Shown here one piece after another: positions 12,563 to 23,700 of a DNA stretch of 64,000 nucleotides (position 1 is its first letter; each line of letters opens with the position of its first letter). The translations under genes were made by a program, and so were the position numbers. The notes beneath the pieces are model-generated. The model made no database searches. It had not been told where the DNA came from and saw only the letters and a program-made list of their open reading frames with translations. The DNA comes from Opisthorchis felineus (Eukaryota > Platyhelminthes > Trematoda > Opisthorchiida > Opisthorchiidae): the NCBI GenBank assembly GCA_004794785.1, contig SJOL01002753.1, positions 92,501 to 156,500 of the forward strand, written 5' to 3'.

Positions 12563-15500
12563 GCATAGGTAGGTAAAATTTCTCAAATTTTGTTGGTAGA
12601 TTTTTGGGGGATAGCCTGTTTTCAGTTGCACATATCCTCTAGTATATTGCCAGCTTTTTAGTGCATTAAGGATTCTTTGCTCGATACCTTTTATTTTCCC
12701 CAAGTTTACTAAAAGGCATAAGCAAAATTGCCAAGATCCTAGTTTACGGCTAGCGCTTAGGCACACAGTATCGCACAGTTAATTCGAATGGGAGGCACGT
12801 GAATATTGGTAAAACTGAATACGGTAAGTCCTTCCTGTTCAATATATTATGTTCCTCTAGAGTACTATCTGCTTCTTTTCCCGAACGTCCTGCATACAGA
12901 AAGAAAAAACAACTCCCACAAGACCGTAGCTAAATCTTGTGTGCGACGTTATGACTACAGTATTTGCCCATACTGGGACACAAGAAATAAGGTTTAAAAA
13001 CTAATGATCTTAACTACTGTCTTTATGCATTGCATCTAAACCCCAATCTCTTGGTCATTATCAGCAGTTCAGCACCAAAACTGACTTAGCTATGCAGAGC
13101 AGAATTTACTAAACTTTCACCCACACCAGCGTAAACCTTCTGTTGGGTTAGCGAAGATGAAAACATCTAATGACGTCACAGTTAGCACCACAGTTTAACC
13201 CTAAATATGTCTTTCAGGAAAAATAACTTTCTAGATGCTTAGACGTTCACTCAACCTGAGCACAAAAGCTGTAGAAATCTGTATGTGAGTCAAGTCCTAT
13301 GAATGTTGGTAGATGATGAGGAAACAAATAATGTTTAGCGTAGCCTGTCTTGAATCCTGTGGGTATCTTTGGGAGTGTGATGTAACCGTCCTGTTTACCA
13401 CCCACGTCAACATTCAATGAGCCCTTAACCCAGTCACTCATTTTAGAGGTCACTGTGTAATTAAGTCAAGTATTTTCTTAACAGGAGAATATCTGTGAAA
13501 CGAACTGATTCTCAGTGCAACAAACTGTTTGGTAGTGTTTCTTCTCATACTACTGTGTTTCATTGTGCGCGATAAATAATTCTTCAGAGCACGGATCAAT
13601 GGAACTTTTCGTGTAAAACAATTACCTGTGGATCTGGGGAACTCGTTAAACTAAATGTAGCGTACGCTGGACGATTGATCAAGTATTATTCAATGAAAGG
13701 GTTGTAAGTCCAATAAAACAGAATTGTGAGGTTTTCAGTAAGAATGAGGAAACGAAACGCCATTCGGCATTGGATTTGAGTCAAGCTTCAGTTGTGAGTT
13801 TCTAAACAAGCGAACCGCCGATGACCAACCACTTGAGAATACCGGATTTTGTCCGAGTATTGTGAAGAAATTCCGAGGAGTGCAGTCCTAAGGGGCATCT
13901 CTTACTTGCTATGACTTATCGAAATGGTTTTGAGCAATGGAACAGATGGTCTTTAGAAATCATTTTCTGGAGAGATTCGGTCACGTATTTCTTTGTAACA
14001 TTTTGTTGGCTGACAACTGCACGGCTCGGTAATTAGTTCATTTCACTTCAACTATAAGCTATGTAACAACTGTATTTTGGTTACAGCTACTACAGTTTCG
14101 GTCATCAGTGTCATCATCCTCATCATCGCCATCATCACCGGCAGCAATACGCCACTGATAACAACTAGTGCTTAACTGCCATACAATCTTGAGAAAGAAT
14201 GCTTAGTAAAGAGTGAAAACGAAAATGGGTGGGGAGTTTTTACAAATAGCCTTATATACCTACGGCAAAAGATCAATATAGACATGCTTACCTTCAAACA
14301 GTAACGAGTAAGTAAGGAGTAACCAGTAGATTCAAAGTTTTTTGCAAATCTCACTCGAACTGAGCCCACCGTATAGTGAGAGGTAAACACTCCTAGGCAG
14401 GCAAACTATTAAGAGATAGATGCACGCAACTAGAATTGACTACGTGGGTTTCTAACCACGTGCAAGGAGAATCATGCGGATCCCGACCAGAAAGGCGCGA
14501 AAGATCCCAAAGCACTTAATTTAACGGTAGCCGCCTTCAATTTGCGTTGCGAAGCCACGGTCTGTACTCCTCGGGCCTCTCGTCCTCCGGCCTTAGTGAA
14601 TTTCGTTTCTGACGTCATACATGGCGAAATTCCTCAATGCTGCTCACGCCTTGGCAATGCGAACTCTCTGCTGATCTCTGCTGTCACAGCATGGTCATGG
14701 ATTACGCAGCTGACCAAATAATTAAACCGTTCAATAAAATGAAGTTTTTTTGCCGAAGGTTTCAAGGGATACGGAGCTCAAAGTCCTAAAGCAATGCTTT
14801 GCAATCCAATGGTGCACAGCGCATTGGGACTAAAGATAATATCGGAAGTTCTGTCCAAACGGCACTGTGGGCTGACGCTCGTCAAATAGCATCGTCATCA
14901 TTGAATCAACACACTACTAATGCATACCCTTATTTGACTGGCACACGTTAAATCACAAGGCACTGCCGTCCGAATAGCCAAACTCTACTAGTCTTTGTTT
15001 ATACGCGATTTCAATACCACTAACTTCGATCCATTGAAGTTTACGTCACATCCACTAAAAGTAGGAAAATCTGTTGTCGTAAACTTTCACTTGACCGGAA
15101 ATTTTGGAACGAAAGGAATACAAAGTGTATCTACCAACTTCAGAGGCAGTCTCCTCTGGCTAATTATATGCAAGACTGATCTGTCTATAAGGTCAAGGGC
15201 TCCTTTGAGACCGAGGAAGACCGCAGCCGTTGTGTAGCTGTATATGTTGCGCAACTGAAGAATATGGCTTGATGTGGAGATGTGACCAATGCATCCACTA
15301 CCCGAGGTTATGCCTCACAGTATCATTAATACTAATAGCCACTTCATGACAGGTGTAGGACCTATACCTCTGTGGTGAGAAATGTGCCTCCATGCATCTT
15401 TTTGAATAGAGGAATACTGATTGTTCCATTCATTTGGAAAGCGTTTCTCTCCTGAGATAAGTTCAAAACAACCAGTTGAAGCAAAAGCGCAAAAACTCAT

Positions 15501-16320
15501 CACAGTCTTTACGATGGGCTGGTTGAAGCTCATCCGACTCGGCAGCCCCATGAGGCTTCGAAGTAAAAAGGCCTACTAGTAATTCCGCAGCTGATGATGG
15601 ATGTAAACAGACAGACCGCGAAAGCTTTTACATTCATGTGGCTCTGGTATGAACAGTTCTTATCTTGTCCCGGATCGATTATTCTGGTTACTCCGCATCA
15701 AAGTGAGGAAGCAGAGAATTCTACGCCCGCTCATCGACAGTGAACATCCATGGATTTGCAGGGATCTGAAAACCAAACAAGAGAAGCGAGTGAGTTACCA
15801 CAGTTCCACCAACAAATGCCAGAAGCATCTCACATATAACATTGAAGCCGTTGTGGGAACTCATTTTGCCGCAAAGAGATTATTTTGCTTGAAGGCTCAA
15901 AATACTACCCAATAAGCGTCCAGAGACTGACCCACCATATCTACCTTCCAATTCCACTAGCACCATAGACAATAAAACCCTATCGGAGAACTTTTCGTTG
16001 CAAAGGGACAGCTCCTCGTTGTGGTGTGATGGCTTGTGTACCTCGGTAATCGAGTGAGCTGTACGGAGGGTTGTTGTATCGTGGATGGTCTTCCATTGTT
16101 TACGCCAGAACTGAGCCTTCGAGACTACCCTGTAAGGAGAAGACAGAAAACCCGGAACACGGCTGTATTGTCGGGATAAACATACAAAGCTTTTGCGTAA
16201 ATATGTAGGATGGCTAAATGGCCAAATATGGTCATTCGCTTGTTCGTTCTGTCCAGCGAAAGGCGACGTTCCTGCCGTGGACAAATTTTACACCCACATC
16301 ACTGGCAGCATGCTACTAAG
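12563..16320. other. Unassigned non-coding sequence
   Basis: No gene was recognised. Contents worth noting are a CAT/ATC-rich run at 14,101-14,140 and a 134-codon minus-strand frame at 15,880-16,284. The 3' end of that frame overlaps the start of the LINE at 16.3 kb. It has no motif that I recognise and lacks exon signals. Confidence 0.5.
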
Positions 16321-16975
16321 CTCCGCCAGCGCACCTGCCATCCGGAACGTGTGGTACCGATGGTGACCTTGGGGACGCGTCGTTCTCTGCACATGCAGTT
16401 TTCATGTCTGGACGCTTCCTGGCAAGGGTGCTCATGTGAACTTCACACAGTCTCTCCTGAAAGGTTGACCAATAAGTAGAGGTCCGACACATACTGTCTC
16501 CTGGTCGCCCGGGTTGGAGGTTGGAATAACTGGCAATTTTTTCTTAAAATTTTGGTTTACTCGAGTAGTCTCAGACCAAAAACCGGTGCCTGGAGGTTAG
16601 GCGTTTTAGCCAAAGGCTTTGGTTGATCATACTAATGGTCCTCCTGTCAAGGTTCGAAAGCCCCGGTAGTATCTCAGCCCACACACAAACATCAACTTTA
16701 CAGATAAAGGTACCTTCATGCTACATCGGCCGTCACGTGGCGACATCATCCGCTGTGTACAACAGGGTGGACTGTTGATTCTTCCCGTCTTTCTTCATTG
16801 TTATCTCTTAGCCTCAGTCCTGTCCCATTTGACGGTCACCCTTATGCAGACCCCAACTATGGGCACTTCAGTCAAGCAAATGTGAACTGACATAGTGCAC
16901 TCCGCTGCTCAAATCAGCCTCTCTCCGTCCGTTATTCAGGTCCACTTCTCTTGTTTCTATTGCAGCCTCTAAAGT

Positions 16976-17475
16976 GAGAACACTTAGGCAGATCAGCCAA
17001 CAAGCCGCTATTATACCTACACTAAATACTATTTCGGTCGATATCTCCTGCATCTGTGAAACCCGAATAAAAGACCCAAGTACATTGGTGGGCTTACGCC
17101 CTACCCCTTGCTATCTAGTAGACGCTACAGACTACAAAATTCTAGTGGTTCTAAAACCACTGCAACGGTCGCACCGCTGTTGGTGTAGTCTTAAAGTCGC
17201 CAGCCAAAGCTTCGTTGTTTGACTGGCTACCTCTGTGATGCCCGAATTTCTACTTTGATAAAAACTCGCACTGCCCGAAATAAACGCCGCGTTTGTCGTG
17301 TCTACTTATGCACCAACGAAATGTAGCACCGATTCATTGAAAGACACCTATAGAAAACTGATGACTCTCCTGCTTAACATGAAGAACTTCGATGTCGTCG
17401 TAATAACCGGAGATTTCAATGCACATGTAGGATGCCCCAGTTCGGTAAAACATGCCTCGGTGGTATGTTTACCTG
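16976..17475 (+). pseudogene. AP-endonuclease domain of LINE copy A1
   Basis: The frame 16,974-17,222 gives VRTLRQISQQAA and then CICETRIKDPS. The Glu of the ETRI motif, one of the metal-binding acids of AP endonucleases, is kept. After a break the frame 17,298-17,492 gives STYAPT and ITGDFNAHVG, the GDFN motif with catalytic Asp and Asn. About 70 bases between the two frames are unreadable. The C-terminal SDH motif is not found. The domain would nick target DNA for target-primed reverse transcription; this copy cannot be translated whole. Confidence 0.75.
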
Positions 17476-17544
17476 AAAGCAATAGGCGATGATAATAGTG
17501 AACGTATTTCATTTCACCTGTTCACTTTGATCCATTGTCTATGA

Positions 17545-17775
17545 GTGTGGGTCCTCCCTCATTTGATGAAGTACTGCTATGCCTTTCTGCGTTGAAGCGC
17601 CATCTGTTGCTGGACCAGAGTTGCTCAAAATACAAGTGAATGTCTACTTTCCGCTTTGACCAGGTCGTTTGCACTCATTTCGGAACAGGAACGTGTTCCA
17701 GAGAGTTAGGCTCAATTGTTTGACGTTCCTGTGTTCAAAAGACCTACAAGAACCGAGTTTTTCAAACATAGGATT
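17545..17775 (+). pseudogene. Pre-RT linker of LINE copy A1
   Basis: Carries PPSFDEVLLCLSALKRH, the helical segment just before the fingers of family A reverse transcriptases, then SEQERVPESWAQ, which corresponds to the segment before the first RT motif. The frame changes between the two. The palm motifs that should follow are absent, indicating an internal deletion. Confidence 0.6.
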
Positions 17776-18024
17776 GCAAATCACGCGGATGTCATAACAC
17801 AGCTGTCACTGATGTCATCATGGAGTGCACACTCCAGGGGACCGTGGAATAAGGTAACAAAATAACGCCTGGAGAGAGCTGAACAGATCGAATTATTTAG
17901 ATGAAATGGTTCTGTTGTTTGACAACTATTTGTCCGCGTAGAATATTTTAAACAGAATACCGGAGATGGTCCCATGTTTTAGCATGCTTTTTTCTTCAAC
18001 ATTTCCAATCCACATATGCCTCTC

Positions 18025-18660
18025 TGAAACTTCAGAATGAGGAGCCTGAGTTTGCTGATTGGTTCAAGTATCTTGGCAGCTCTATTGGCGGTGACCGTAT
18101 TGTAATATATAAAGTTAATGCGCGGATAATCAATTCGCGAGCGGTGTTCACGACATTGCTTCATTTGTGGAGTTTCTCTGGACCATCTATACAAGCTAAC
18201 TGCAAGAGAATTCTTACTCCGTGGTTGTGCGGCTTGCCCCCCCCCCCGCCCCGATCCAAGGACCCTAGATGATTTCAAGTGTTTCATCCCCGGTGTCTCT
18301 GTAGCATAGCAAGAGCTAACTCTCTGCAGTGGGTACACAACAAGATGGCGCCTATGAGGGTACTTGGCAATTAATTCGATTCCATAGAGCAACAGTTCAA
18401 ACTTGCCGAGAAGCGGTACTAGGGGCATGTACAACGTATGCTCAGCCATCGTCTACAGAAGAAAGCGTTGGTTTATGTTCCTACTGATTATTGACCAAAG
18501 GTTAGCGAAGGACAGGCCATGACATGGCACCGTGAAATGAAATCTGCTGCCATCAGTCTTAGTGCTGTGGGATCTTCGCACCTTCCTGTCTGGGGCCCAC
18601 GTGCTCCTTGGAAACCCTGCAGGACGTGGCGAACAACCTAGTGGCGCGCATCCTGTCATT
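18025..18660 (+). pseudogene. RT C-terminal region and tail of LINE copy A1
   Basis: WFKYLGSSIGGD and, just downstream in the same frame, ARIINSRAVF with LLHLWSF match the YLGS...I..RI..A...F..L..LW pattern after the RT palm. At 18,507-18,600, QAMTWHREMKS and SHLPVWGPRAPW precede ETLQDVAN (reached by a frameshift), the hallmark C-terminal tail of the family. A run of 11 C at 18,237-18,247 interrupts the segment. Confidence 0.7.
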
Positions 18661-18680
18661 TCCTAGCCGGACTGCTCAGC

Positions 18681-19914
18681 TACAGTTCACCTGTTGTGCG
18701 CTGGGCCCAAATTAGATGAGTTTCTCAAGGGACGCTGGAGTGGACGCTGATCGCATCTTACTTTGACATGATGTTCAGATGGATTTATTTTAATGCTGCT
18801 CAAAGGTGTGGACACCTTATCCCTGATGGTTTTCTGCAGGGGCATAAGGCTTCTCCGATAACTCCCTAACATCCCCTTTTCTTTTTACTCTTCACTAAGT
18901 CCTTCTCCCGTGGCTGCATGGCAATTAAACACCAGTATGTAGTACTGTGTATTGCTGTCAATTAGAATAGTTCCGTTTTATTTCGCGATCTGTAGAATTT
19001 GTTTAATGCGTCGGGAAAACCAATCGAGTCGCTCCAGCTTGCATATATGACCACATGCAGATTTGTTAATCCGTGTTTTTTTTTTGGGGGGGGGTGGTCC
19101 TGAGACACATCTCTCTCTCATATCAGATATCGCACTTCAGAGCCTGGCACAACCAAGTCCATGCACTCCTGATGACCACCAACAAAATCGAAACTGGAGT
19201 GCAGTGGCCCAGCCCTTTATTGTGGACTAACTAGAATAAACGATGCAATTCAGATGGATGTTATGTGAATACGAAAAGCCTATTTGTGTTTCGTACATTC
19301 AAGTATATTTGAAAAACAACAAGTGCTTGTCTACACAGGGAAGACCATTCAATTGTCCCAGTCTATATATATAACTTGGTGTTAGACGGGTACATCACAG
19401 TATCAGACCATCAAGCGTGAACTGTATATAAGTCTCAGTTCTTTTGTCTTTGAAAGTTCACGAGCCCACAGCAAACCACTTACCTTGAGCATAACATTCT
19501 CTGTCGACGAAATGTAACCCGAAATTGTACAGTAGAGATTTAACAGATCTGTATGTTTCGCGATTTTAATTAAAATGCAAAGGAAAACGAATATGCACAG
19601 AAATTTCGGGAGCATAGAGTAGTCATCACTGGGGATCAACCTACTTGTTTTCATGTCTTCAAGCCAGTGTGTTGGCTGTAAATGTTCTGAATTAAGCCTG
19701 TGGTTTCCGAAGAATTGAGCTGCAACGTTAGTAATTGTTGCATTCAGACAATTGCTCATGACAGTTATGAACAAAAGTGGGTTATATAGTTAAAACGTTT
19801 GGTTCCCTTCAGAAACGTGAAAGCATGAGGGAGTACGGTCGTGCAACAATATAGATCCAGCTGCTTGCTCCAAATCAGCTATTTACTTATAACTGGTGCA
19901 CAAAGCTGATCTCG
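18681..19914. other. Unassigned sequence with T10G9 run
   Basis: The first 250 bases may be the 3' untranslated end of LINE copy A1. A homopolymer pair of about ten T then nine G lies at 19,076-19,094. A 123-codon minus-strand frame (19,403-19,774) has no recognised motif. Confidence 0.45.
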
Positions 19915-20790
19915 ATACGGGCTATGTGGATGGTACTTTTGTTGCCCCAGCTGAAATCAACAAGCACGAAGCATGCTGGAACGCCTGATTTTTCTGAATC
20001 CCTGCCAGGCTGATATTCACGGAAGGACGTGAGGCAGAAGATTCCTTACATTTCCTGGATATTAAAGTTTTAAAGACTAAAGATGATTTACCAGCCAACA
20101 AGGCCTGGACAGGAAGGTATGGTAACTTAAAAGGTTTTCATCCTCCTAGACTTGAAACAGCGCTGAAGCCAAGATACTCTGTTTTCAAAGGTGAAGTGAA
20201 GGTCTTTCGAGCCGTACTAACCTTGACACAGGACAATGGCTACCAAAGGAACGTGATTACAAGGTACAGGAAGACCATAAAGATAGGGAGATAACAGATG
20301 TTGCCTCTAGGAAGAGTGCTGTTATTATACTACTATTCAAAGGCGATCAGGATAGAAATGGGAAACGGAGTCGGTTGCGGTAGGCAGTTAACGCCGCTTT
20401 CAAGGTTGTTCTGAATAAAATGCGGTGAATCCTTACGAAGAGAGACCACACTGTTTAGTTCCCTCTTCAGATGTCTGTCTTTTACAGTGCAGTCGCAATT
20501 GCAGGAAGAACTGTGCGACATTTTCCCACCAGAATTTCCGGACGTGTCTCACAGACTCTAGCATGCTGCCACCAAGCTTTGTTTTTGGCCGCTTCCTTGA
20601 CCAAAGCGCATACATGCAAATTCCAGAAGCGTTTATACTCTCATTTACTAAACATATGCCCCTTACCAATAAACCTAAACCGCCTGCAACTTTGTACTTT
20701 GGCAGTTAAGATTCGAAGCACTGAGTCCAATTTATGCAGTAAACCACAATCCCTGACCAGATCTACTTTACATCAGTAAGGCCAATAACG
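19915..20790 (+). pseudogene. Penelope-like element: RT end plus GIY-YIG endonuclease, decayed
   Basis: In one frame, YVDGTFV (19,923) is followed, after two in-frame stops, by RLIFTEGREAEDSLHFLDIK (20,007). This resembles RT motif C (YVDD) and the following FTEE..LHFLDV segment of Penelope-like elements. Downstream come AWTGRYGNLKGF and DNGYQRNVITRY, again typical of the region after the RT. At 20,501, in another frame, AGRTVRHFPTRIS matches the YVGRT.RH..TRI core of the GIY-YIG endonuclease fused to these RTs. An EALS...N.CS segment near 20,717-20,745 fits the last conserved acid of that nuclease. The second catalytic Asp of YVDD is Gly, and frames are broken several times. Everything upstream of motif C is missing. 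Confidence 0.7.
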
Positions 20791-23700
20791 CTACTGTGAT
20801 CCATGGCTCCGTTGCATTTGCAATAACTATTCCGGAACATTAGTGCTGTGATTATTTCATTTGTCGCTGGGTGTTCCTTTCCCCACACCTCTTGGCTAGT
20901 CTTAACAGTAAAAGTGACAGACGAAAAATAAGGCGAAAAGGTGAGATTGCTTATGTCCTGTGATTATGTTTCTTCTTGCTACCGTGTTCTAAATATGCAT
21001 GCCTCTCATTTATGACTACTCCACTACCAAACCAAACTAACGTGTTTTACTAGGGCTGTTGTGTGGTGGGAGTACCGCATTACAAACTGAATCCATGGTC
21101 CTACTTGGTCCGGTTTCATGTGATCGGCAAATAAACTGCTGAGGAGTACAAATACGACTTGAGCCAATTTATTCTACTGCACTCTGTGCTAAGCAAGGAC
21201 AAATCATGCCACACTGTAACGCAGACTTTATCCAGCCGTAGCTTTCTTAGTGCATTTCAATAGGATTAATAGCTATCATCTGGCATTTACAAACTTAAGG
21301 TTCTCCGCATTACTTGAATGCTGAGACGGAAATGTCCAACCGGGATAAATGATCACTAATATCAAATTTTTCAGGGCCGAGTCACACTTGAATGAACAAC
21401 TAAATTTGTCACACAGGCGCTCAGATATTTGGAGTCTGAAAGTAAGTGTGGCCGGCCACATGCAACTGAACAATTGAGGGGGACCAGTGGGTGACTGGTG
21501 GGTGGTAACTAAATCCGAGTCTACCCGTATTAGGTAGGTCTACTAACTGGCACATCTACATGAGGCGTAGCTGCCGGTGACTAGTACAACCATGCCAGGT
21601 GTATACTCCGTCGTTCACTATGGTTGGTTTCGTGTACTGTGGAACACTGTTTTTGGGTGCTACAGTTTGTCTTGAAGTGAACAGGTCACCGCCGAATTTC
21701 TGACACTGCGACTGAGCTCACCTCGGTTCGCTAATTTGCTGATTACCCTGGATTGCAGTCGATATTCCGAAGAGGTTTTTAACGTTTGAGGCTTGTGTAG
21801 TCAATATTTTAACATTCTACCCATAGTACAGCATTTGATAGAAGACGTTGATTTTAGACGAGTTTGACTTTGAGGAACTCCTAGAACAGTAGTTGCAATC
21901 AGAAGAATGATGTCTATGGACCGTGATGTGAACAACCAACAATGCAAATGGATAAGACAAAACGCAGCTGATAAGGTGAGCGTGACCCATATAATAAATG
22001 CCTAAGCATTCTGACCCCATGATCCACATTATGTGAACACCCCCCGCTCTTCAGCGGATAGTTATTTTGCCAACAGCTTTATGGATTTCATTTAAGCAAG
22101 GTTAGAACAGGAACACCCAGGGGAAGAGATGACAATACCAGCCTCACAAACGATGGAATAGGAAGCGACTGCATCCGAAGTGGAAGGCCGTATCTCGGAT
22201 GAGTAAGTCTTACGACGATGTTCAACTGACGGGTGTTTGGTCAAAATCTGCAAGCGCTCATCCCTCCATTCGAACGGTCCATGACCGACATGGCTGTACA
22301 GTCTTGATCTGACCTGACGTACCTGAAGAAAGTTACACAGCGATGGATTGCAATCAACAGGTGTTCAGTGAAACTCTTGTTGTCTCCTCTGCAGGATGGT
22401 CCCAAATATGCAAGAATTACGCGCAGCCTCAGGTTTCTCTGGACGAAGGGGTACCACCACTGAGAGTAAGATAAATGGTCCCTTCGGCAGGGTTGTAAAA
22501 GTTGCACAGCTCTATGAAACTGACGACGTGCGACGCCCCTGTCAGTTTTCTTGTGAGTAAGACTAATCAGGCCAGTCAGTAAAGTTCCAAAGAAAACCAT
22601 TTTCTTACGCGCTCACGACGTACTTGCTACAAATAACAGTCCATATTCATATTCCCTTAATACAACAGCACCCGAAGCCCTCGTAGTCGAATTATCTATT
22701 AGCTGATATACCTTGAAGGATTCCGTCACTAACAGTGCGAATAAGTGATTGCAATAAGCACTGACTGTACACTTCCAACACTTTACCTACAGTACTTAGT
22801 TTTTTGTAGAGTTCAATTAAACGCGGCTGAATTTTTGAGGGTGATGTAGGATCTACTCTTTTGTGGATTTCATTTTTGCATGTTCTGACACGCTTTTTTC
22901 TCATGGTGCTGTTGTCATTAACACTATATTTGCTCACCGCAAAACTTCGCTAGTTTGGTTGTTTACAATGCATTTTGATTTGCTATTTTACAAGCTTCGG
23001 AGCTCTTGTGACCGAGATTCTTAACCTTTAAGGCTTCTACAGTCGTTTCTTTTACCCATACTACTGAATATGAAAAGTAAAGCTGGGTTTTCCATGAATT
23101 TGGCGCTGATATTTTCATCTTTGGTAAAAAGCGACTCACGGAATACTGAATGTAGCAATATTGTCCGTAAACCCCACGAGGGTTTAAGCATATAATGTTA
23201 TTCTTGTTATGGCATCTCATGGAAGACTTTCAGGGAAACATAAAACTGAAACAAATTAAACGCCAGCATGACAGTTCCACGAAAGTAACTGAACTATACT
23301 CTCACTGGAGACTATACCATTTTGAAATACCAGCAGTTTTTCAGTCTACACTCGTTCAGTCGAGTTATTCACAGATGACTAAAATAAGCATAGTTTGGCA
23401 GAGTTTCGACAATAAAAAGCAAGCCACTTAATGCTACATAAAGTCAAAATTCCATAAAGTATTCACTAGTATATTGATTTGATCTACTTTTGTAAGCAGT
23501 ACTTTCTGTTTACTGTCTGTTCGGTAACACTTCGTTGTCTGCTAATAATTAAAAGAGGTCGGTTGTTTACATCATGCTTGCTGCTTAGTTCGTCACATGC
23601 TTTGACCCGTCTGGTTGTGGTGTTCGTCACACTGTTATTGCACAAGTAGTTTTGACTGGGGGTTATGACTGTACTACCTTCAACTTCCACCAGCCATGTG

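Larger units (their letters stand above)
16330..18680 (+). mobile_element. Non-LTR retrotransposon family A, copy A1 (decayed)
   Basis: A LINE whose parent would encode an AP-type endonuclease and a reverse transcriptase. The 5' untranslated part (16,460-16,740) aligns with 38,050-38,345 in copy A2; shared blocks include AGTCTCTC, GTCTCCT and ATCGGCCGTC. In order there follow endonuclease remnants (16,976-17,475), the linker before RT (17,545-17,775), a gap where the RT palm should be, the RT thumb/C-terminal region (about 18,025-18,160), and the conserved C-terminal tail (18,470-18,660). Frames shift repeatedly and stops are frequent. It is an old, non-functional copy. The clade (RTE-like or CR1-like) cannot be settled by eye. 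Confidence 0.8.

Noticed and set aside
15580..15625. Second hammerhead-like string (CTGATGATGG...CGCGAAAGC)
   Set aside because: CTGATGA and GAAA are present, but stem II pairs only over two or three bases and stem I does not pair, so it is not supported.
15880..16284. 134-codon minus-strand frame
   Set aside because: It overlaps the start of LINE copy A1 on the other strand, has no recognised motif and no exon signals. Most likely a chance opening.
18237..18247. C11 run as a functional G-quadruplex or regulatory element
   Set aside because: A single homopolymer run inside a dead LINE; no repeated G/C tracts are nearby to form a quadruplex.
17979..18449. 156-codon minus-strand frame
   Set aside because: It is the antisense shadow of the RT C-terminal region of LINE copy A1.
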